DNA from: Macrotis lagotis
Lineage: Eukaryota; Chordata; Mammalia; Peramelemorphia; Peramelidae
Direction of reading: 5' to 3'
DNA length: 64,000 nt
Assembly: GCF_037893015.1 (NCBI RefSeq)
Contig: NC_133661.1
Coordinates: 188,430,491 to 188,494,490 of the forward strand
The stretch's first letter is position 1. Every line of letters begins with the position of its first letter. Below, in pieces: positions 22,100 through 35,874 of the stretch. Below the pieces are notes generated by a model. It was not told the origin of the DNA, made no database searches, and was given only the letters and a program-made list of their open reading frames with translations. Position numbers and translations under genes: made by a program.

Positions 22100-23235
22100 A
22101 GTAATCAGCATCCCCTATTGGCCTGACCACTTGGAGTCACTAAACCCAGTGAGGAAAGCCTCTAAGTTTTCAAAACCTAAACCCTGTGACCCAGCTCCTC
22201 CTCCAAAACAAGATCCTAGGAAAATGGATAAAGGCCAGTGCAAGGGGCCAATTGAAAGCTACTTTTAAGGCATAGATCCTAACCCAGAGAGATCTAGAAT
22301 TTCTGAGGAGAACCTGAATTGGTCTCCAGTCCTGAATGACTTCCTAGAAGAAATCAGGAAGGAGTTTAAAAATCTATTGGAAAAACTTGGGAAAAGAAAC
22401 TCAAGAAAAAATTAATACCATGTAAGAGAAAATTAATATCTCACAACAAGAAAAATAATCTTTGGAAAACAGTTGGACAGATGCAAAAAAGAAAATAATT
22501 CTCTCAAAACCACAATTGGGTAAATGGAAAAGAAGTTGACAAAGGCAAATGAAGTAAATTCTTCTCTAAAACAACATAATGGAATTTGTGGAAACTAATG
22601 ACTTCATGAGACAACAAGAATCTGTTAAGCAAAATTAAAAAATAAAAAAAAAGTAGAAAATATAAAATACCTCATCAGCAAAACCACTGACTTTGAAAAT
22701 AGAACCAGGGGAGACAACCAAAGATTCAGTGGGCTTCCTGAAAACACTGAAGAGAAAAAAATTCCTGTACGTAATATTACAGGAGTTAATTCTGGAAAAC
22801 TGACCTGATACCATGGAACCGGAGGGCAGAATAGTTATTGAATGAATATATCAATCCCCTCCAGAAAGGGATCCTAAAATGACAACACCTAGGAATATTG
22901 TGGATAAACTTCAGAACTATCAGATAAAAGAGAAAATTCTGCAAGCAGCCAGAATGAAGCCATTTAGATACCAAAGAGTCACAGTAAGGATTACACGGGA
23001 CCTAGCTGCATTAATATTAAGGTATCAAGGGGCCTGGAATGAGATATTATAAAGAGCAAGGGAGTTTGGAATGCAGCAAAGAATCCACTAACCAGAAAAA
23101 CTGGGCCTTTTCTTACAGGGGAAAAGAAGGACATTTAATAAAATAGGAGATTTCCAACTCTTCCTGATGAAAAGACCAGAGCTACATAGAAAATTTAGAC
23201 AATAAACAGATGACTCAAGAGACACATGAAAAGGT
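22100..23235 (+). pseudogene. L1 ORF1, broken
   Basis: Coiled-coil and RNA-recognition wording parallels 3900-4820 (VDKLQNYQIKEKILQAARM-like near 22900) but is broken by many stops. A clean 78-codon frame at 22032-22268 covers the proline-rich N-terminal part only. Confidence 0.75.
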
Positions 23236-23599
23236 AAAAAAAATGGTAAAGAAAAAAAACCTGCTAACCAATAAGATGAAACTGGCTATATCCCCAGATG
23301 CTCATAACTCTTGAGAATTATAATTCTATTAGAGAGAATATCCCTAGCCAGGTGTGATGGACACTTGTGACTTATCTGTGACTCAGATAGAGTGATTTAA
23401 AAACAATAGCTCCTCAAAAAGGGAGGACATTAAAGAAACAGGAGAATGGAGGAGCTTGAATGTTGTGAATCATATCACATGAAGAGGTAAAAAGGATCCA
23501 TTACAAAAGAGGGGAAGGAAGGAGGACAGAACAGCCTGAGTCTTAACTCTCACCAAATTAGGCCTAAAGTAAACGTATGCACACTCAGTTAAGTTGGCA

Positions 23600-23830
23600 A
23601 AATTATTTTACTTTTCAAGTATTAAAAGAGGAAAGGTGGAGCAGGGAGGAATAAAGGAACTAAGAGAAGCAAGAAGAGGCAAAGGGAAAGAGCAAAGAAA
23701 ATGGAGGAGGACTGGATACAAGGCAGAAAAACAAAAAAAAGTGGTATTCAGAAACAAAATACTGGTGAATAAGGACAAGGTGGAAAAAGGGGAAAATATA
23801 AACAGTGGGGAAGACAGCATGGAGGACACT
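23600..23830 (+). other. Purine-rich spacer before ORF2
   Basis: About 23620-23720 is almost all A and G (for example AAGAGGCAAAGGGAAAGAGC), in the position of the block at 5375-5515. The 84-codon plus frame here is a by-product of the purine run. Confidence 0.65.
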
Positions 23831-23844
23831 ATAGACTTAGTAAT

Positions 23845-26368
23845 GTGAGCTAGATGAACTCTCCTATAAAAAGTAAGTGAATAGCAGATTGGATTAAAAG
23901 CCAGAATCCTACAATATGCTGCTTACAAGAAACTCATTTGAAGCAGAGAGATACATACAGAGTAAAGGAAAAAGATTGGAAAGAATATATATTTTGCTTC
24001 AGCTGAAGTGACAAGGCAGCTGCAAAGTAGATCTCATTAAAAGAGATAAGGAAGGAAACTAGATCCTCCTAAATGGTACCATAGGCAGTGAAACAAACTC
24101 AATGCTAAATATGTATGCACCAAGTTTTATAGCATCCAAATTTTTAGTGAAGTTGAATGAGTTACAGGAAGGCAGAGACAGCAAAACTCTACTAGTGCGG
24201 GACGTCAAGCTCCCATTCTCAGATTAAGATAAATCTAACCATAAAATAAGCAAGAAGGAAGTTAAGGAGGTAAATAGAATGTTAAAAAAACTAGACATGA
24301 TAATCCTTTGGAGAAAGTTGAATAATGATAGAAAGTAATATACTTTTTGCTACTGTATATAGCACTAACACAAAAATTGACCATGTAATGGGGCATAAAA
24401 ACATAATAACCAAATGCAGAAAGACAGAAATAGTGAATACATCCTTCTCAAAATTCACATGCAATATTGGGCTAGGAAGAGTTAGACCTAAAACTAATTG
24501 GAAAATAAGTAACCTCATTTTAAAGATTGAGTGGATCAAACAACAAATTATAGAAATAATTAATATTTTCATCCAAGATAATGACAATAATGACACAACA
24601 TGCAAAAACACATAAGGAATACAGACAAGGAAGTTGTCAGTGGATATATTATATCTTTTAATGCTTACATGAATAAATTGAAGAAAGAGGAAATCAGTGA
24701 ACTAAACATGCAATTACAAATTAGAGAAAGAACAGATTAAATGCCCAACTAAATATCAAATTAGAAATTCTAAAAATTAAAGGAGAAATTAATAAAATCA
24801 AAAGCAAGAAAATTTTTGAATTAATACATAAATGGAAGAATTTGTTTCATGAAAAAAATCAATAAAATTTATAGAGCTCTAGTAAATTTGATTAAAAAAA
24901 TGAAAGTAGAAAACCAAATTACCAGTACCATAAATGAAAAAGGTGAAGTCACCACCAGTGAGGAGGAAATTAAAGTAACAATACAGAATTATTTTGTCCA
25001 ATTATATACAAACAAATTTTTATAATCTCAGTGAAATGGATGAATATTTACATAAACATAAGTTGCCCAGGTTAATTGAAGAGGAAATTAAATACTTAAA
25101 TAACTCTGTCTATGAAAAAAGAAATTCCACAAGCCATTATTGAAGCCCCCTAAGAAAAAACATCTCCAGGACCAGATGGATTCAGAAGTGAATTCTATCA
25201 AACATTTAAGGCATAATTGGTTCCAATTCCATATAAAGTCTTTGGCAAAATATATGAAAACAGAACTTTGCCTAACTCTTTCTATGACAAAAATATGGTG
25301 CTGATACCTAAACATGGAAGGGTCAAACCAGAGAAGGAAAATTATAGACCTATCTCCCTAATGAATATAGATGCAAAAATCTTAAATGAAATCTTAGCAA
25401 AGTGATTTCAGCAAGTTATCACTAGGATAATACCCTATGACCAAGTAGGATTTATCCAGGGAATGCAGGGTTGGTACAATATTTTTGAAAACTCTTAGTT
25501 TAATTAACTATATCAATAACAATCCTATCAGAAATTATATGATTATATCAATAGATGATGAAAAAGCCTTTGAGAAAATACTAACATCCATTCCTACTAC
25601 AAACACTAGAGAGCATAGGAATAAATGGATTGTTTCTTAGAAGGATAAGGAATATCTATCTGAAACCATCAACAAGCCTTATATGCAATGGGGATATGCT
25701 AGAGGCATTCCCAGTACGATTAGTGGTGAAATAAGGATGCCCACCATCACTACTACTATTCAATATTGTCTTTAAAGCGTTATCTTCAGCAATAAGAGAA
25801 GAAAAGGAAATTGAAGCAATTAGAATTGGGAAGGAAGAGACAAAACTCTCCCTCTTTGCAGATGACATGATGATCTACCTAGATAATACTAAAAAACATC
25901 TAAAAAACTGCTAGAATAAATTGGCAACTTTTGTAAAGTTACAGGATATAAAATAAAGCCTCCCAAATCCTCAGCATTTCTATATATTACTAGGATTATA
26001 CAACAGGAAGAGCTAGAAAGAGAAATCCCAATCAAACTAACTTCAGACAATATAAAATACTTGGGTATTTGACCTGCCAAGGCAGACTCAGAAACTCTAT
26101 GAAAACACTATAAAAGCATTTTTCTCACAAATAAAATCAGATTTAAAAACCCACACAAATATCAACTGCTCATGGATAGGCTGAGTTAATATGATAAAAA
26201 TGACAATTCTAACTAAGCTATACTATTTATTTAGTTCCCTTAAAATCAAAATTCCAAAAAAAATTACTTTAGTGACTTAGAAAAAATTGTCAGTAAATTC
26301 TTATGGAAAAATAAGAAGTCAAGAATTTCAAGGAATTTTATGACAAAAAGTGCAAAAGAAGGTGGCTT
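23845..26368 (+). pseudogene. L1 ORF2, truncated and broken
   Basis: Endonuclease remnants at 23845-24480, linker, then reverse transcriptase pieces: the frame at 25217-25405 includes [18 protein letters not shown]; motif A region DDEKAFEK at about 25555; motif C FADDMMIY intact at about 25855. Frame changes separate these. The coding ends at the deletion junction near 26368. Confidence 0.85.
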
Positions 26369-26582
26369 ATTATGTTATTTTGCTATCTCATATTTTATTC
26401 TATTTTTTCCTCAAGGACATGATTTGTCTCTCAACACATTCAATTTAGATCACTGTATAACATGGATACAATGTAAGGACTAATGGACTGCCTTCTGTGG
26501 AAGATGGGAGGGGGGAGCAAAGCTAGATTAGAGAGAAAACTGTAAAATTCAAAAATAAATAAATAAATTTACAAAAAAAGAG

Positions 26583-28262
26583 CTACATGTATTATATCTT
26601 CCCTTATAGTATTGCACAGAATTTGATGTATTTGACTAACATTTGTTCTTTTTTGTTTCCCCCTTCTCATTTACCATTCTATGCATCTCCTGTGCCTTGA
26701 ATTCTCTGATTAGTTTTGGACTTTTTATCAGGAAATTTTGGCAGTCCTCTGTTTTGTTGAACATTCATCTTTTCCCCCTAACAGAATGTGCTCAATTTTG
26801 CAGTGTTGTAAATTCTTGGTTGTGATCCAAGTTCCTTTGCCCTTCAATTATAGTAAACCTGGCCTTCAGGTCCTTCAGTGTTGAAGCTGATCATTCCTGT
26901 GTAAGCTTGACTGTGTTTCATTTATATTTAAATTGCTTCATTTTTGTTGTTTGCAGTATTTTCTCCATTATTTGAGAATTTTGGAATTTGCCTATGATAG
27001 CCCTTCAATTTTTTTTTTTCCCGGGGTCTCTTTCTGGAGGACTTCTGTATATTCATTCAATTCATAGTTTGTCTTCTGGCTCTAATAGATTTGGATAGTT
27101 TTCTGACAACTTTCTGAAAGAGAATTTCCAGGTTCTCATTTTTATCTAGGTTTTCTAGGAGTCCTATAATTTGTACATTATCTCTTCTGGATCCATTATC
27201 CTCATTGATTCTTTTTCCTCAAAAGCACTTTATATTTACTTCAGTTTTTTCAGCCCTTTTATTTTGTTATATGTAATCTTTTAATTTAATAGTTTCATTG
27301 GTTTCTTTTTTTCTCAGTTCTAATATTTAGGGATTTATTTTCTTCAGTTAGCATTTGTGTTTCCTTTTCTAGTTGGCTAATTTTGCTCTTTGCTGAGTTG
27401 CATTCATTTTCCAGTTAGTTATTTTAATGTTAAATGAGTTGATTTCTTTATCCAATCTTAAAATATTTTTCCTGCATAACTCTCATTTCTTTTTTTCCCT
27501 ATTTTTTTCTTCCTCTCTTCTTTGGTTTTTAAATTCTTTTTTAAGCTCTTCAATGAGCTTTTTGATTTGATTCCAATTCATAGACTTTTGAGACTTCTAT
27601 TGTAGTAATTTTTCACTACTTTCTTTTTCTGAGGTGGCATTGTTATCATTGTCTGCACAGTAGCTTTTGATAGTGAGCACCCTTTCAGCTTTTTTGCTTA
27701 TCTTTATTGCTTGAACTCTGATCCTGGGGTATAGGTCCATGCTTTTAATGCTAGGGCTTGGATCTTATCCCTGGCTTGTGGTTGACCAAGATTTTGCCTA
27801 TGCAGTCCAGGTGTTGTCTTTGTGGAAGTTTGTTTACTCTTTTATATCAGGATTCTGCCTATGCAGTGGTTTGTTTCCAACCCCATCCTGTATTTTGCCC
27901 CAGTATTCCCAAGGTTTATACTTTGTAGTTGGAACCCTCCCTATTGTTTTGCTATATAGCTATCTGATCTATGTTGTTGTCAAGCTTTTGGGATTTGGAC
28001 TAGGACTGCACTGTGGCTAAAAATTTCCTACTGGCTTTTCCATTCTTCTGTTTTCCTGGTCTTATTTCTCCTCTTTCCCCAAAGAGACAAACCTTCACTG
28101 AAGACCCTCCATGATGTTTACCTTTGAAAGCGTTTTTGGAATTTGTATTTTTTTTGGTGTGATACGTAGCTGTAATATCTGTGCAGAGGCTTCATTTAAT
28201 TTTGTGTAGGGAAAAGTTCTGGGAGCATCCTTAGCTTCACATTGCCATCATCACTCTGCTTT
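26583..28262 (-). mobile_element. LINE ORF1 and 5'UTR, antisense
   Basis: Read on the minus strand, 28262 to about 27.6 kb is 5'UTR-like and 27.6-26.6 kb is ORF1-like with coiled coil followed by the C-terminal domain. No ORF2 or 3'UTR is evident. The 93-codon plus frame at 27739-28020 is antisense to the 5'UTR and shows no domain. Confidence 0.65.
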
Positions 28263-28440
28263 GGAAGTCCAAGTAAACAGTTTTAATATCAACCCAACAT
28301 AACTATCATTTTGTCGAAGTCATAGAATATTATGTATTTTTAATTACAGAAGTGAAAAATTGATGGTATAGGATCACTAAAAAGATTATACCTGTTTCTA
28401 GTAATGTCCTAAATATTGATTGATTCTTGAAGTCTAATAG
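28263..28440. other. Unassigned spacer
   Basis: Short AT-rich stretch between two antisense LINE fragments; nothing recognised. Confidence 0.35.
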
Positions 28441-29115
28441 AATCTTTAGCTTGCCCTTGCCAAATTCTAAATTTTAAAGGATTATTTTCTTCGATGAACT
28501 TTTGTACCTTCTTTCCATTTGGTCAATTCTACATTTAAAGTTCTTTGATGAATACTTGCATTTCTTTTTTCATATGATCTATTTTGCTTTTTTAAAAAAG
28601 TTCTTGTCATCAGTGAATTTTTATCTTTTAAAATCTTTTAAAAAATGATTTGACCTATTCTGGTATTTACTGTATTATTTATTTCAGCATCTTTTGTACC
28701 TTTTTAAAAAATCAAACTCAACACTTTTTTTGTGTGATTTTCTGCATTTTCTCTCATTTCTCTGCCCATTTCCCCTCAATTTTTCCTTATTTCACTTTTA
28801 AAATTAATGTTTGGCCTCTTCCAGGGATTCTTTTTGGACAGGAGATCAATTCATATTTTTTTCTTTGAAACTTTCTTTCAGACTTGGAATGTTGCAGTTC
28901 TGACTTCTTTGTCTTCTTCTGGGTTTTTTTTTTATCTTTCTTGTTACCATAGTAATTTTCCATTGTGTCTCTCTCTCTCTTTTTTTTTTACTTTCATATT
29001 TCCAGCACATTTCTTGACTTTTTAACTGGATTTTAAATTTGGACACTGATTCCATCTGTGGCTGGCAGTTTTCCAAACTTCAGTTATTGTTGTTGTTGTT
29101 TTTAGTGTGCGTGCA

Positions 29116-29159
<44 letters not shown>

Positions 29160-29785
29160 ACATATGTGTGTGAAGTTGTTTTCAGTTGTTCCAAGTTGGT
29201 ATGATCTAAGGAGAGGTGTGCTTACTACGGTGATCTGGTCTGTGAACATCCGTAAGTACTCCTTTCTACCCTGGAAATTTTACCGTGGTCCGTGCTCCAT
29301 TGTGGCCACAAGCTCTAATGTGGCAGTATTTCTTTTCATCGTGGTTCTGTTACCCAAGTCTCCAACTTGAATCTATATATGGGCAATGGAACAGAGTCCT
29401 GCACCTTTGACCTGCAAAGGATTCCTTGTAATCTTGATCTCATCTGTCAGTTGACACCTTTGCCACCTGTGGGATAAATACTCTACAAGCTACTGCTTTT
29501 TGTACCACCATTTATTCAGTAACTCCAAAGGCCACTATTTATTTTCTGGGACATGGCCTGCACTAAGAAACCCTGTTCTGAGCTGTACTACACTTTCATT
29601 CTTGCAGAAGAGATATTTTCTGCTCACCTTCCAAGTTGTCTTGAGTTGGAAAATTATTTCACTCTGTTCTTGCATGGATTCTGCCATTTTAGAATTTAGG
29701 AATTATTTTTAAATTGTTTAGAGGAGAATTTAGAAGAGCTTAGGAAAGTTATTTTTTTTTCTTTTCCATCTTGGTAGCAGCTCCC
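28441..29785 (-). mobile_element. LINE 5'UTR and ORF1 N-terminus, antisense
   Basis: ORF1 coiled-coil coding on the minus strand at about 28.45-29.05 kb and a 5'UTR to about 29785, where the minus strand begins with an ACCAAGATGGAAAAG segment, a decayed form of the LINE start with AAGATGG. The 3' half of the element is absent. Confidence 0.65.
29123..29156 (+). repeat. (GT)n microsatellite
   Basis: About 17 GT units inside the antisense LINE 5'UTR. Confidence 0.95.
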
Positions 29786-29924
29786 CACTCATTCAATGTG
29801 TATTATTTAATTGTTTGTCCTTATGTACAATAAGCTATTGTACATGTGTATGATTCATTCAAAATTATGGAATTTCCATATCTGCCAACTGATTTTCTTT
29901 TCCTTAAGGGGAGTTTTGTTCTTG

Positions 29925-30158
29925 TCATTGTTGAGCCATTTTTAGATATATCTGAGTCTTCATGACTCTATTTTGGGTTTTTTTTTCATAAAGATGTCTG
30001 AATGATTTCCTTTTTCACCTCATATTTTAGATGACAAACCTGATGAAAATTGGTTTAGGTGACTTTTCCAAAGTTACCCAGATAATAGGACTCATTGACA
30101 TGAGTCTTCTATATTCCAGGATCAACACTCTATTCATTGTACTACCTAGCTTCTCCTG
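29925..30158 (-). mobile_element. Long CORE-SINE (MAR1-like), antisense, old
   Basis: Shows the order of the copy at 43687-43934: a segment around TTGAGCCATTTTTAGATATA, GACTCTATTTTGGGTTTT, core, then TTGTACTACCTAGC. Strongly diverged. Confidence 0.65.
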
Positions 30159-30301
30159 CTATAGCACCTAGCACCTATGAGATAAAATAATCTAAAATTC
30201 TTAAGACCACATTACTGACACTATTATATCCTTTTATTCCTAGAAAATTCCTAAAATAATTAAACTAAATAGAAACTTCCCACTGCTTTGTAAATAGAGA
30301 C

Positions 30302-30306
<5 letters not shown>

Positions 30307-30361
<55 letters not shown>
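30307..30361 (+). repeat. (TA)n microsatellite
   Basis: About 27 TA units. Confidence 0.96.
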
Positions 30362-30366
<5 letters not shown>

Positions 30367-31039
30367 ATGGATTTTCTGTTGTATTAAAAGGAATACTCAT
30401 TTTTTTCATTATTCACAGCAACTGAAAATAGTTGTACCTCTGTAACTGATATAGGGAGAATAACACACATTTGCCTAATTGGAATTCAGTTATCAATTTT
30501 TCACCTTTCATATGAGTAGGAAGAACATATGAACAATAGGAAAATGGAAAAGCAAATGTGAACTGAAAAATCTCATAGAGGAAGTAGAACTCAAATGACA
30601 GAGTTTGTATGTGTGAGCAAGAGTCAACCAGGGATTACCTGGTCCATATGACACATAGATGATTGGGGGTGAGAATAGTTGTAAAGAGACTGATATAATA
30701 AGAACAATGACGTTGAGAATGATTATTGAATAAAATTATCAAATCACAGAAACTTTTCTTTGCAGTTAACTCTATAGACGTCTATCATGCTCTAACTCTT
30801 CATCCCAAGCCTTCCTTCCATCCTTGAAATTCACACACTAGATGTATCCTTTGTCCTGTAGTCTGTCCATTTGATCAGAAAAATCATCTCAGAGTCTCCA
30901 TTTAAGTTAGACATCCAAATTGGTCATATCTTTTCTTCTGTTCTTTGTGCAATATAAACTTCTACCATTCCCCCTTGTTGGGCGTAACTTTGACCTCCCC
31001 CCCCACTTCAGTTTTGTCTTATGTATTATATTACTCCTT

Positions 31040-31140
31040 TAGAGTAAATGAGGGTAAAGAGTATTTTTCTTTCTACTTCTATTTTTATTTCTGGCACCTA
31101 ACTTTTGCTTATGTACTTAATAAATGATTGTTGATTGACT
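31040..31140 (+). mobile_element. L2-like 3' end fragment
   Basis: AGTAAATGAGGGTAAAGAGT then GGCACCTAAC and TTAATAAATGATTGTTGATTG, the usual ending of old L2/CR1-clade elements in mammals. Confidence 0.5.
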
Positions 31141-32230
31141 TACTGACTTCAGAGTTAAAAGAGACAATTCAAATGTAAGTCAAGTACTTCAGCTACAAGA
31201 TTGTAAAGAAGTCAGCTTCCAGACTCCCTTTGCAGAACTTCAGTGACAAAGGAGAAATTGAAGAAATCTCTAGTCACATTTTCTATTTATAAATAATTTT
31301 ATCTATTGATCTTTTTTCCAGAATTCCTTGCATTTAGGTTCAAGTAAAATATATTTAATTGCTTTTTCACATGAGCTAAGATTTGTTCTTTTAGAATATG
31401 AATAACTTTGGTGCAAGGAATTCCTTTCTTCCTCTTCTTTTTTTCTTTTATTTTTTTTTCCTTTTTGATCTAATTTAATTTGTTGAAACTGTAGGTGCTA
31501 ACTGAATTGGATGGAATCAGATTCAATTGGATACAATTGAATAATACACAGGGGATAAGATGGGACATCCAAGAAGATTTGGACAGTTTCAAAATACTAC
31601 AGAATTAGGTTTGCTTTTATTAGGTTATGTCCACTCTTCTCATACAGGTTGAGAATTTCATTCCACTGAGGAATCAATTCCTACTCTCTTGGAACACCTT
31701 TTAACACTGAGCCATCTCTCTAGTTTATTAGAGTCACACAATACAATTAATTGGTTCTGTTGGAGACATAAGGGAATATCTTTAAGAGACTGGGGAGAAT
31801 GGAACACAGTTTGGATGACTGGACTTAAGCCATTTTGTTTCTTCTAAGAGAGGTTAAATGATTTCCCTAGAAAGAAATCACCTTCCTTGGAATTTAATCT
31901 CCACTTTGAAGAGAGATAGATAAGAGTATACCTTAAAAATAAAATTCCTATCAAGGCAAGCTGTATAAAAGTCCATGCCAGTTGTAGAAGTGATTTGGGA
32001 ACTAGCTTAGACAGAAAAAAAATCTTTATGTATTCTGTATTGTTGAAATTTCTAATAGGAGTTTATGAATTGGAAGAGACCAAGCAGCATTTCTTAACAC
32101 AAATATAATTCAGGTATGTATTCCAGTGATTCTTTATTAAATCCTTGCTATGAACTTTCTTCTTAGATGATTTTGGGAAAACACTTTGCTAGACAAATGG
32201 TGACTAAAGGAAACCCTGTGTGTTTGTATT

Positions 32231-32232
<2 letters not shown>

Positions 32233-32274
<42 letters not shown>
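32233..32274 (+). repeat. (GT)n microsatellite
   Basis: About 21 GT units. Confidence 0.96.
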
Positions 32275-32278
<4 letters not shown>

Positions 32279-32949
32279 GAGACACAGAGAATAAGAGAGA
32301 GAGAAGGATTGGTAGATTTTGACCAATTTGTTCTCAAAAATGCACTCAAGACAAATTTTTGCTTTTATTCTGTTTTGTTAACTTTTTGTCCATCACTTTG
32401 AAAGTTCAGACAATCAGCAAAATATGTATTCAAGCCTTGATTGTAGCATTTGTATATCTCCCAGGATTTAAACTGAAAATTTAACAACCACTTTTCCTAT
32501 TCACTTTATTCATCTGTTTTGGTTTATGATATATAAAAAATAGTGGCATAGTGGAATTAGCCCAGACCTGCTTAGGAGAACCAGTTGTTAAATGTTCAGC
32601 GTAATCATATTTTGAAAATCGGTAAGTGGTACAAATCTGGACTTTTTATTGTTTTGTTAATTTTCTAAACATAAGAAATTGTTGAATAAATTTTGATGAT
32701 GAAATTAAAACTTAAGTGTATCCTGTATACACTTCTCTCAGAGACCCAATTTTTCAACATTTACTACCACACACCTAATAAGAAGGTTTCACTTCATCTG
32801 GAATCTTTCATAAATGAAAGGACTCATCAGTAACTGATATTTACCGAAACTCATCATCTATTTTTGGATATTTGCCACAATTTTGTCTGACAATTTGGAA
32901 GTTCAAAACATTCTAAATGAAATAAGCAGATGTGAAGTGTTCTGCAGCA

Positions 32950-33565
<616 letters not shown>

Positions 33566-33729
33566 AAAATGCACATTAAAAACATGAAAAGCTTTTCCAT
33601 GTTTTCTTAAAAAAGAAGAGGAGGAGATGAAATCTACAGGATATCAGATAAATGTACCAACACAAAAAGGAAAAAAAAGAAGCTAGACTTGTCTGGATCC
33701 AGAATAAAGGAGGACTCATTGACATTCTA

Positions 33730-33945
33730 TGCTTGTCTACTGGTATTCATGGAATGTCAGGAGAATGCAAACCCCCTCTGGTGAGGCTCTCCCTCCCTTG
33801 ATTATCTCTACTTTATCCTATCAAGATCTTGCATATACTTTGTCCTTTATTCCTTATCTTCCCTTTTAGACTTCAAAAGCTGAGACTGTTTTTGCTTTTC
33901 TTTCTTTACTGAATGATTGGCATTAGTTAAAGAAATGTTTGTTGA
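33730..33945 (+). mobile_element. L2-like fragment
   Basis: AGACTTCAAAAGCTGAGACTG followed by a pyrimidine run and AAATGTTTGTTGATTG, as at the 3' ends of L2-type elements. Old and partial. Confidence 0.45.
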
Positions 33946-34024
33946 TTGCTTATTTGGAAGTTATTCTTCCCTTGAGTTTTTCAGTAGTATTCCTATTTTG
34001 AACTCTGAAGGTGATAGTGCTGCT

Positions 34025-34064
34025 AGTGGTGGTGGTGGTGGTGGTGATGGTGGTGGTGGTGGTG
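34025..34064 (+). repeat. (GGT)n microsatellite
   Basis: About 13 units of GGT with one GAT variant. Confidence 0.93.
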
Positions 34065-34229
34065 TCCTCTTCTGAAAGGTATTAGAATTTAGTGGAAAAA
34101 ATGGGGGATAATGGAAAATTAGAATGGACTACTTCAGGAAGTAGTGAGTTAAGTTAATAGAATAAGTACCCTTATTTTATTTTTATGAAAGTAATTTAAA
34201 AATATTCCATAGTCTCTTCTTCCTTCTTG

Positions 34230-34371
34230 TTTTTTGGATTTTACAAGGCAATGGGGTTATGTAACTTGCCCAAGGTCACAGAACTAGATGATTTTTAAGT
34301 GTCTGAGGTCAGATTTGAACTCAGGTCATCCTGACTTCAGGGCTGGTGCTCTATACACCTAACTGCCCCCC
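34230..34371 (-). mobile_element. CORE-SINE, antisense
   Basis: Standard antisense order from ACAAGGCAATGGGGTTATG to CTAACTGCCCCC. Likely TSD: CTCTTCTTCCTTCTTG on the left and CTCTTCTTCCTACTTA on the right. Confidence 0.88.
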
Positions 34372-34493
34372 CTCTTCTTCCTACTTAAACAATATCCTAA
34401 ACATAATTTAACATTCACTTGATTGACTGGATCATCAGCATGAGTATCAATGATTATACTGTACTATAGTGATGACCACCTGTCAAAGATGTT

Positions 34494-34676
34494 AAAAAGG
34501 GAATTCTTTTGTTTGCTTGTTTTTTGCAAGGCAATGTGGTTAAGCAGTTTGCCCAAGGCCACACAGCTAGGTAATTATTAAGTGTCTGAGGCCAGATTTG
34601 AACTCAGATATTCCTGTCTTCAGGGCTGGTGCTCTAACTACTGCACAACCTAGTGGTCCCTAAAGAGGGAATTCTT
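34494..34676 (-). mobile_element. CORE-SINE, antisense, with TSD
   Basis: SINE body at about 34509-34660. Flanked by AAAAAGGGAATTCTT (34494-34508) and AAAGAGGGAATTCTT (34662-34676), a clear target-site duplication. Confidence 0.9.
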
Positions 34677-34807
34677 GATCAGAATTGGGTCAGACAGTGA
34701 TGTGATCTCTGAGGTTCTTTCTAAATCTTTGATTCTCTAACAGACATTCCCTGCTGAATTTACATGAAATATTAGTATTCACCTATTTACATGTACTCTA
34801 GCTGTTT

Positions 34808-35100
34808 GTACTTTGGTTTTGAGGAAGACCATGAAATCAGGGAGGTGTTTCCATGATATGCACATGAAATGGATGTGAGGACAAAGTCACCAGCTTCCCT
34901 TAGTCCTCTACAGTCATCTGGGTCTAGTGACTACATATGTATCAGGATGATGGGAGATAGTTGTGAATGTGAGATAATCAGAGTTAAGTGACTTGTTCAA
35001 AGTCACATAGTGAGTAAGTGTTAAGTATTTGAGCCAGATTTGTACTTAGTTCCTCCTCCTCCAGGATTGGTTCTCTATTCTCTACACCACTGAATTGCCC
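34808..35100 (-). mobile_element. Long CORE-SINE, second subtype, antisense
   Basis: The extra 3' half reads GAGGAAGACCATGAAATCAG, GTCACCAGCTTCCCTTAGTC and CATCTGGGTCTAGTGAC, then the core and head. The same subtype lies in plus orientation at 45795-46064. A marsupial SINE by family knowledge; exact name not assigned. Confidence 0.75.
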
Positions 35101-35874
35101 TTTTCCACAAAGACTTTTAATCAAATGAAAATTTTAATTATTCCCTATATTTTAAGAAAAGATACAAACAATCGTAAATACTTATTAAACAAGGTAAGAC
35201 TGATATAAACATAGATAGTGAATATATGAATAGCTTTCCTTGGAATGTTGCTTTATGCCTATAATTTGAGCTTCATTTTTTCCAGAGATGATAGTCCACT
35301 GATAAACACTAACATTGAGAATGCAATGGCATGAGTTAATTTTTTTTCCATCTTTTCTTTATTGTAGTTTTCACCATGGACCCTTATAGGTTTGTTTAAA
35401 ATGTTATGAACTTTCCAGTTCACAGATATAGTCATATATCCAATACTAGAATGCAATTGTTTGCTGTTGTATTATATGTTATCAGATTCCCTTACACTTG
35501 AGTACATAATCAAGGGTTGCCCTATAGTATTGTCCAATCTAGGATTATTTTTTTTTTCTTTTTGTGGGAAAGAGGTAGTGGAAGCTTTAGACTTGTGATT
35601 TCATTGCTAGTCAGGAAAGTTCTACCAATGCAGGCAATGAACAATTGTGAAACATATTCTTAAAGGTTTATGGTGGGTGGGGGGCAGATAGACAACACTG
35701 AGAGATTGTTATCTACCAAGATCAGGCATTGAATATGTTTTAGCACTGGATTTGAAGATGGGTTCAAATGTCACCTCTACAATTTAATACTTATAACTAC
35801 TATTTACTACCTGGATTCATGTGGATAGTACTCTCTATGTTTTGCAGTATACTTAATTAAAAGCAGAGAGAGAA

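Larger units (their letters stand above)
21920..26580 (+). mobile_element. L1 copy, 5'-truncated and internally deleted
   Basis: Begins inside the 5'UTR (compare 22075-22130 with 3810-3860), includes ORF1 remnants (about 22100-23230), the purine-rich spacer, ORF2 from about 23845, then at about 26369 jumps from mid-ORF2 to the 3'UTR, and ends near 26575 in an A-rich tail. The ORF2 C-terminal third is missing. Confidence 0.82.
30159..32945. other. Gene-free stretch with microsatellites and an L2-like fragment
   Basis: No gene seen. It holds a TA run at 30307-30361, a GT run at 32233-32274 and a probable L2/CR1-type 3' end near 31040-31140 (ending TTAATAAATGATTGTTGATTGA). The rest is single-copy-looking AT-rich sequence. 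Confidence 0.6.

Noticed and set aside
29107..29370. 87-codon ORF with VCVCVC repeat
   Set aside because: Runs through a GT microsatellite in an antisense LINE 5'UTR.
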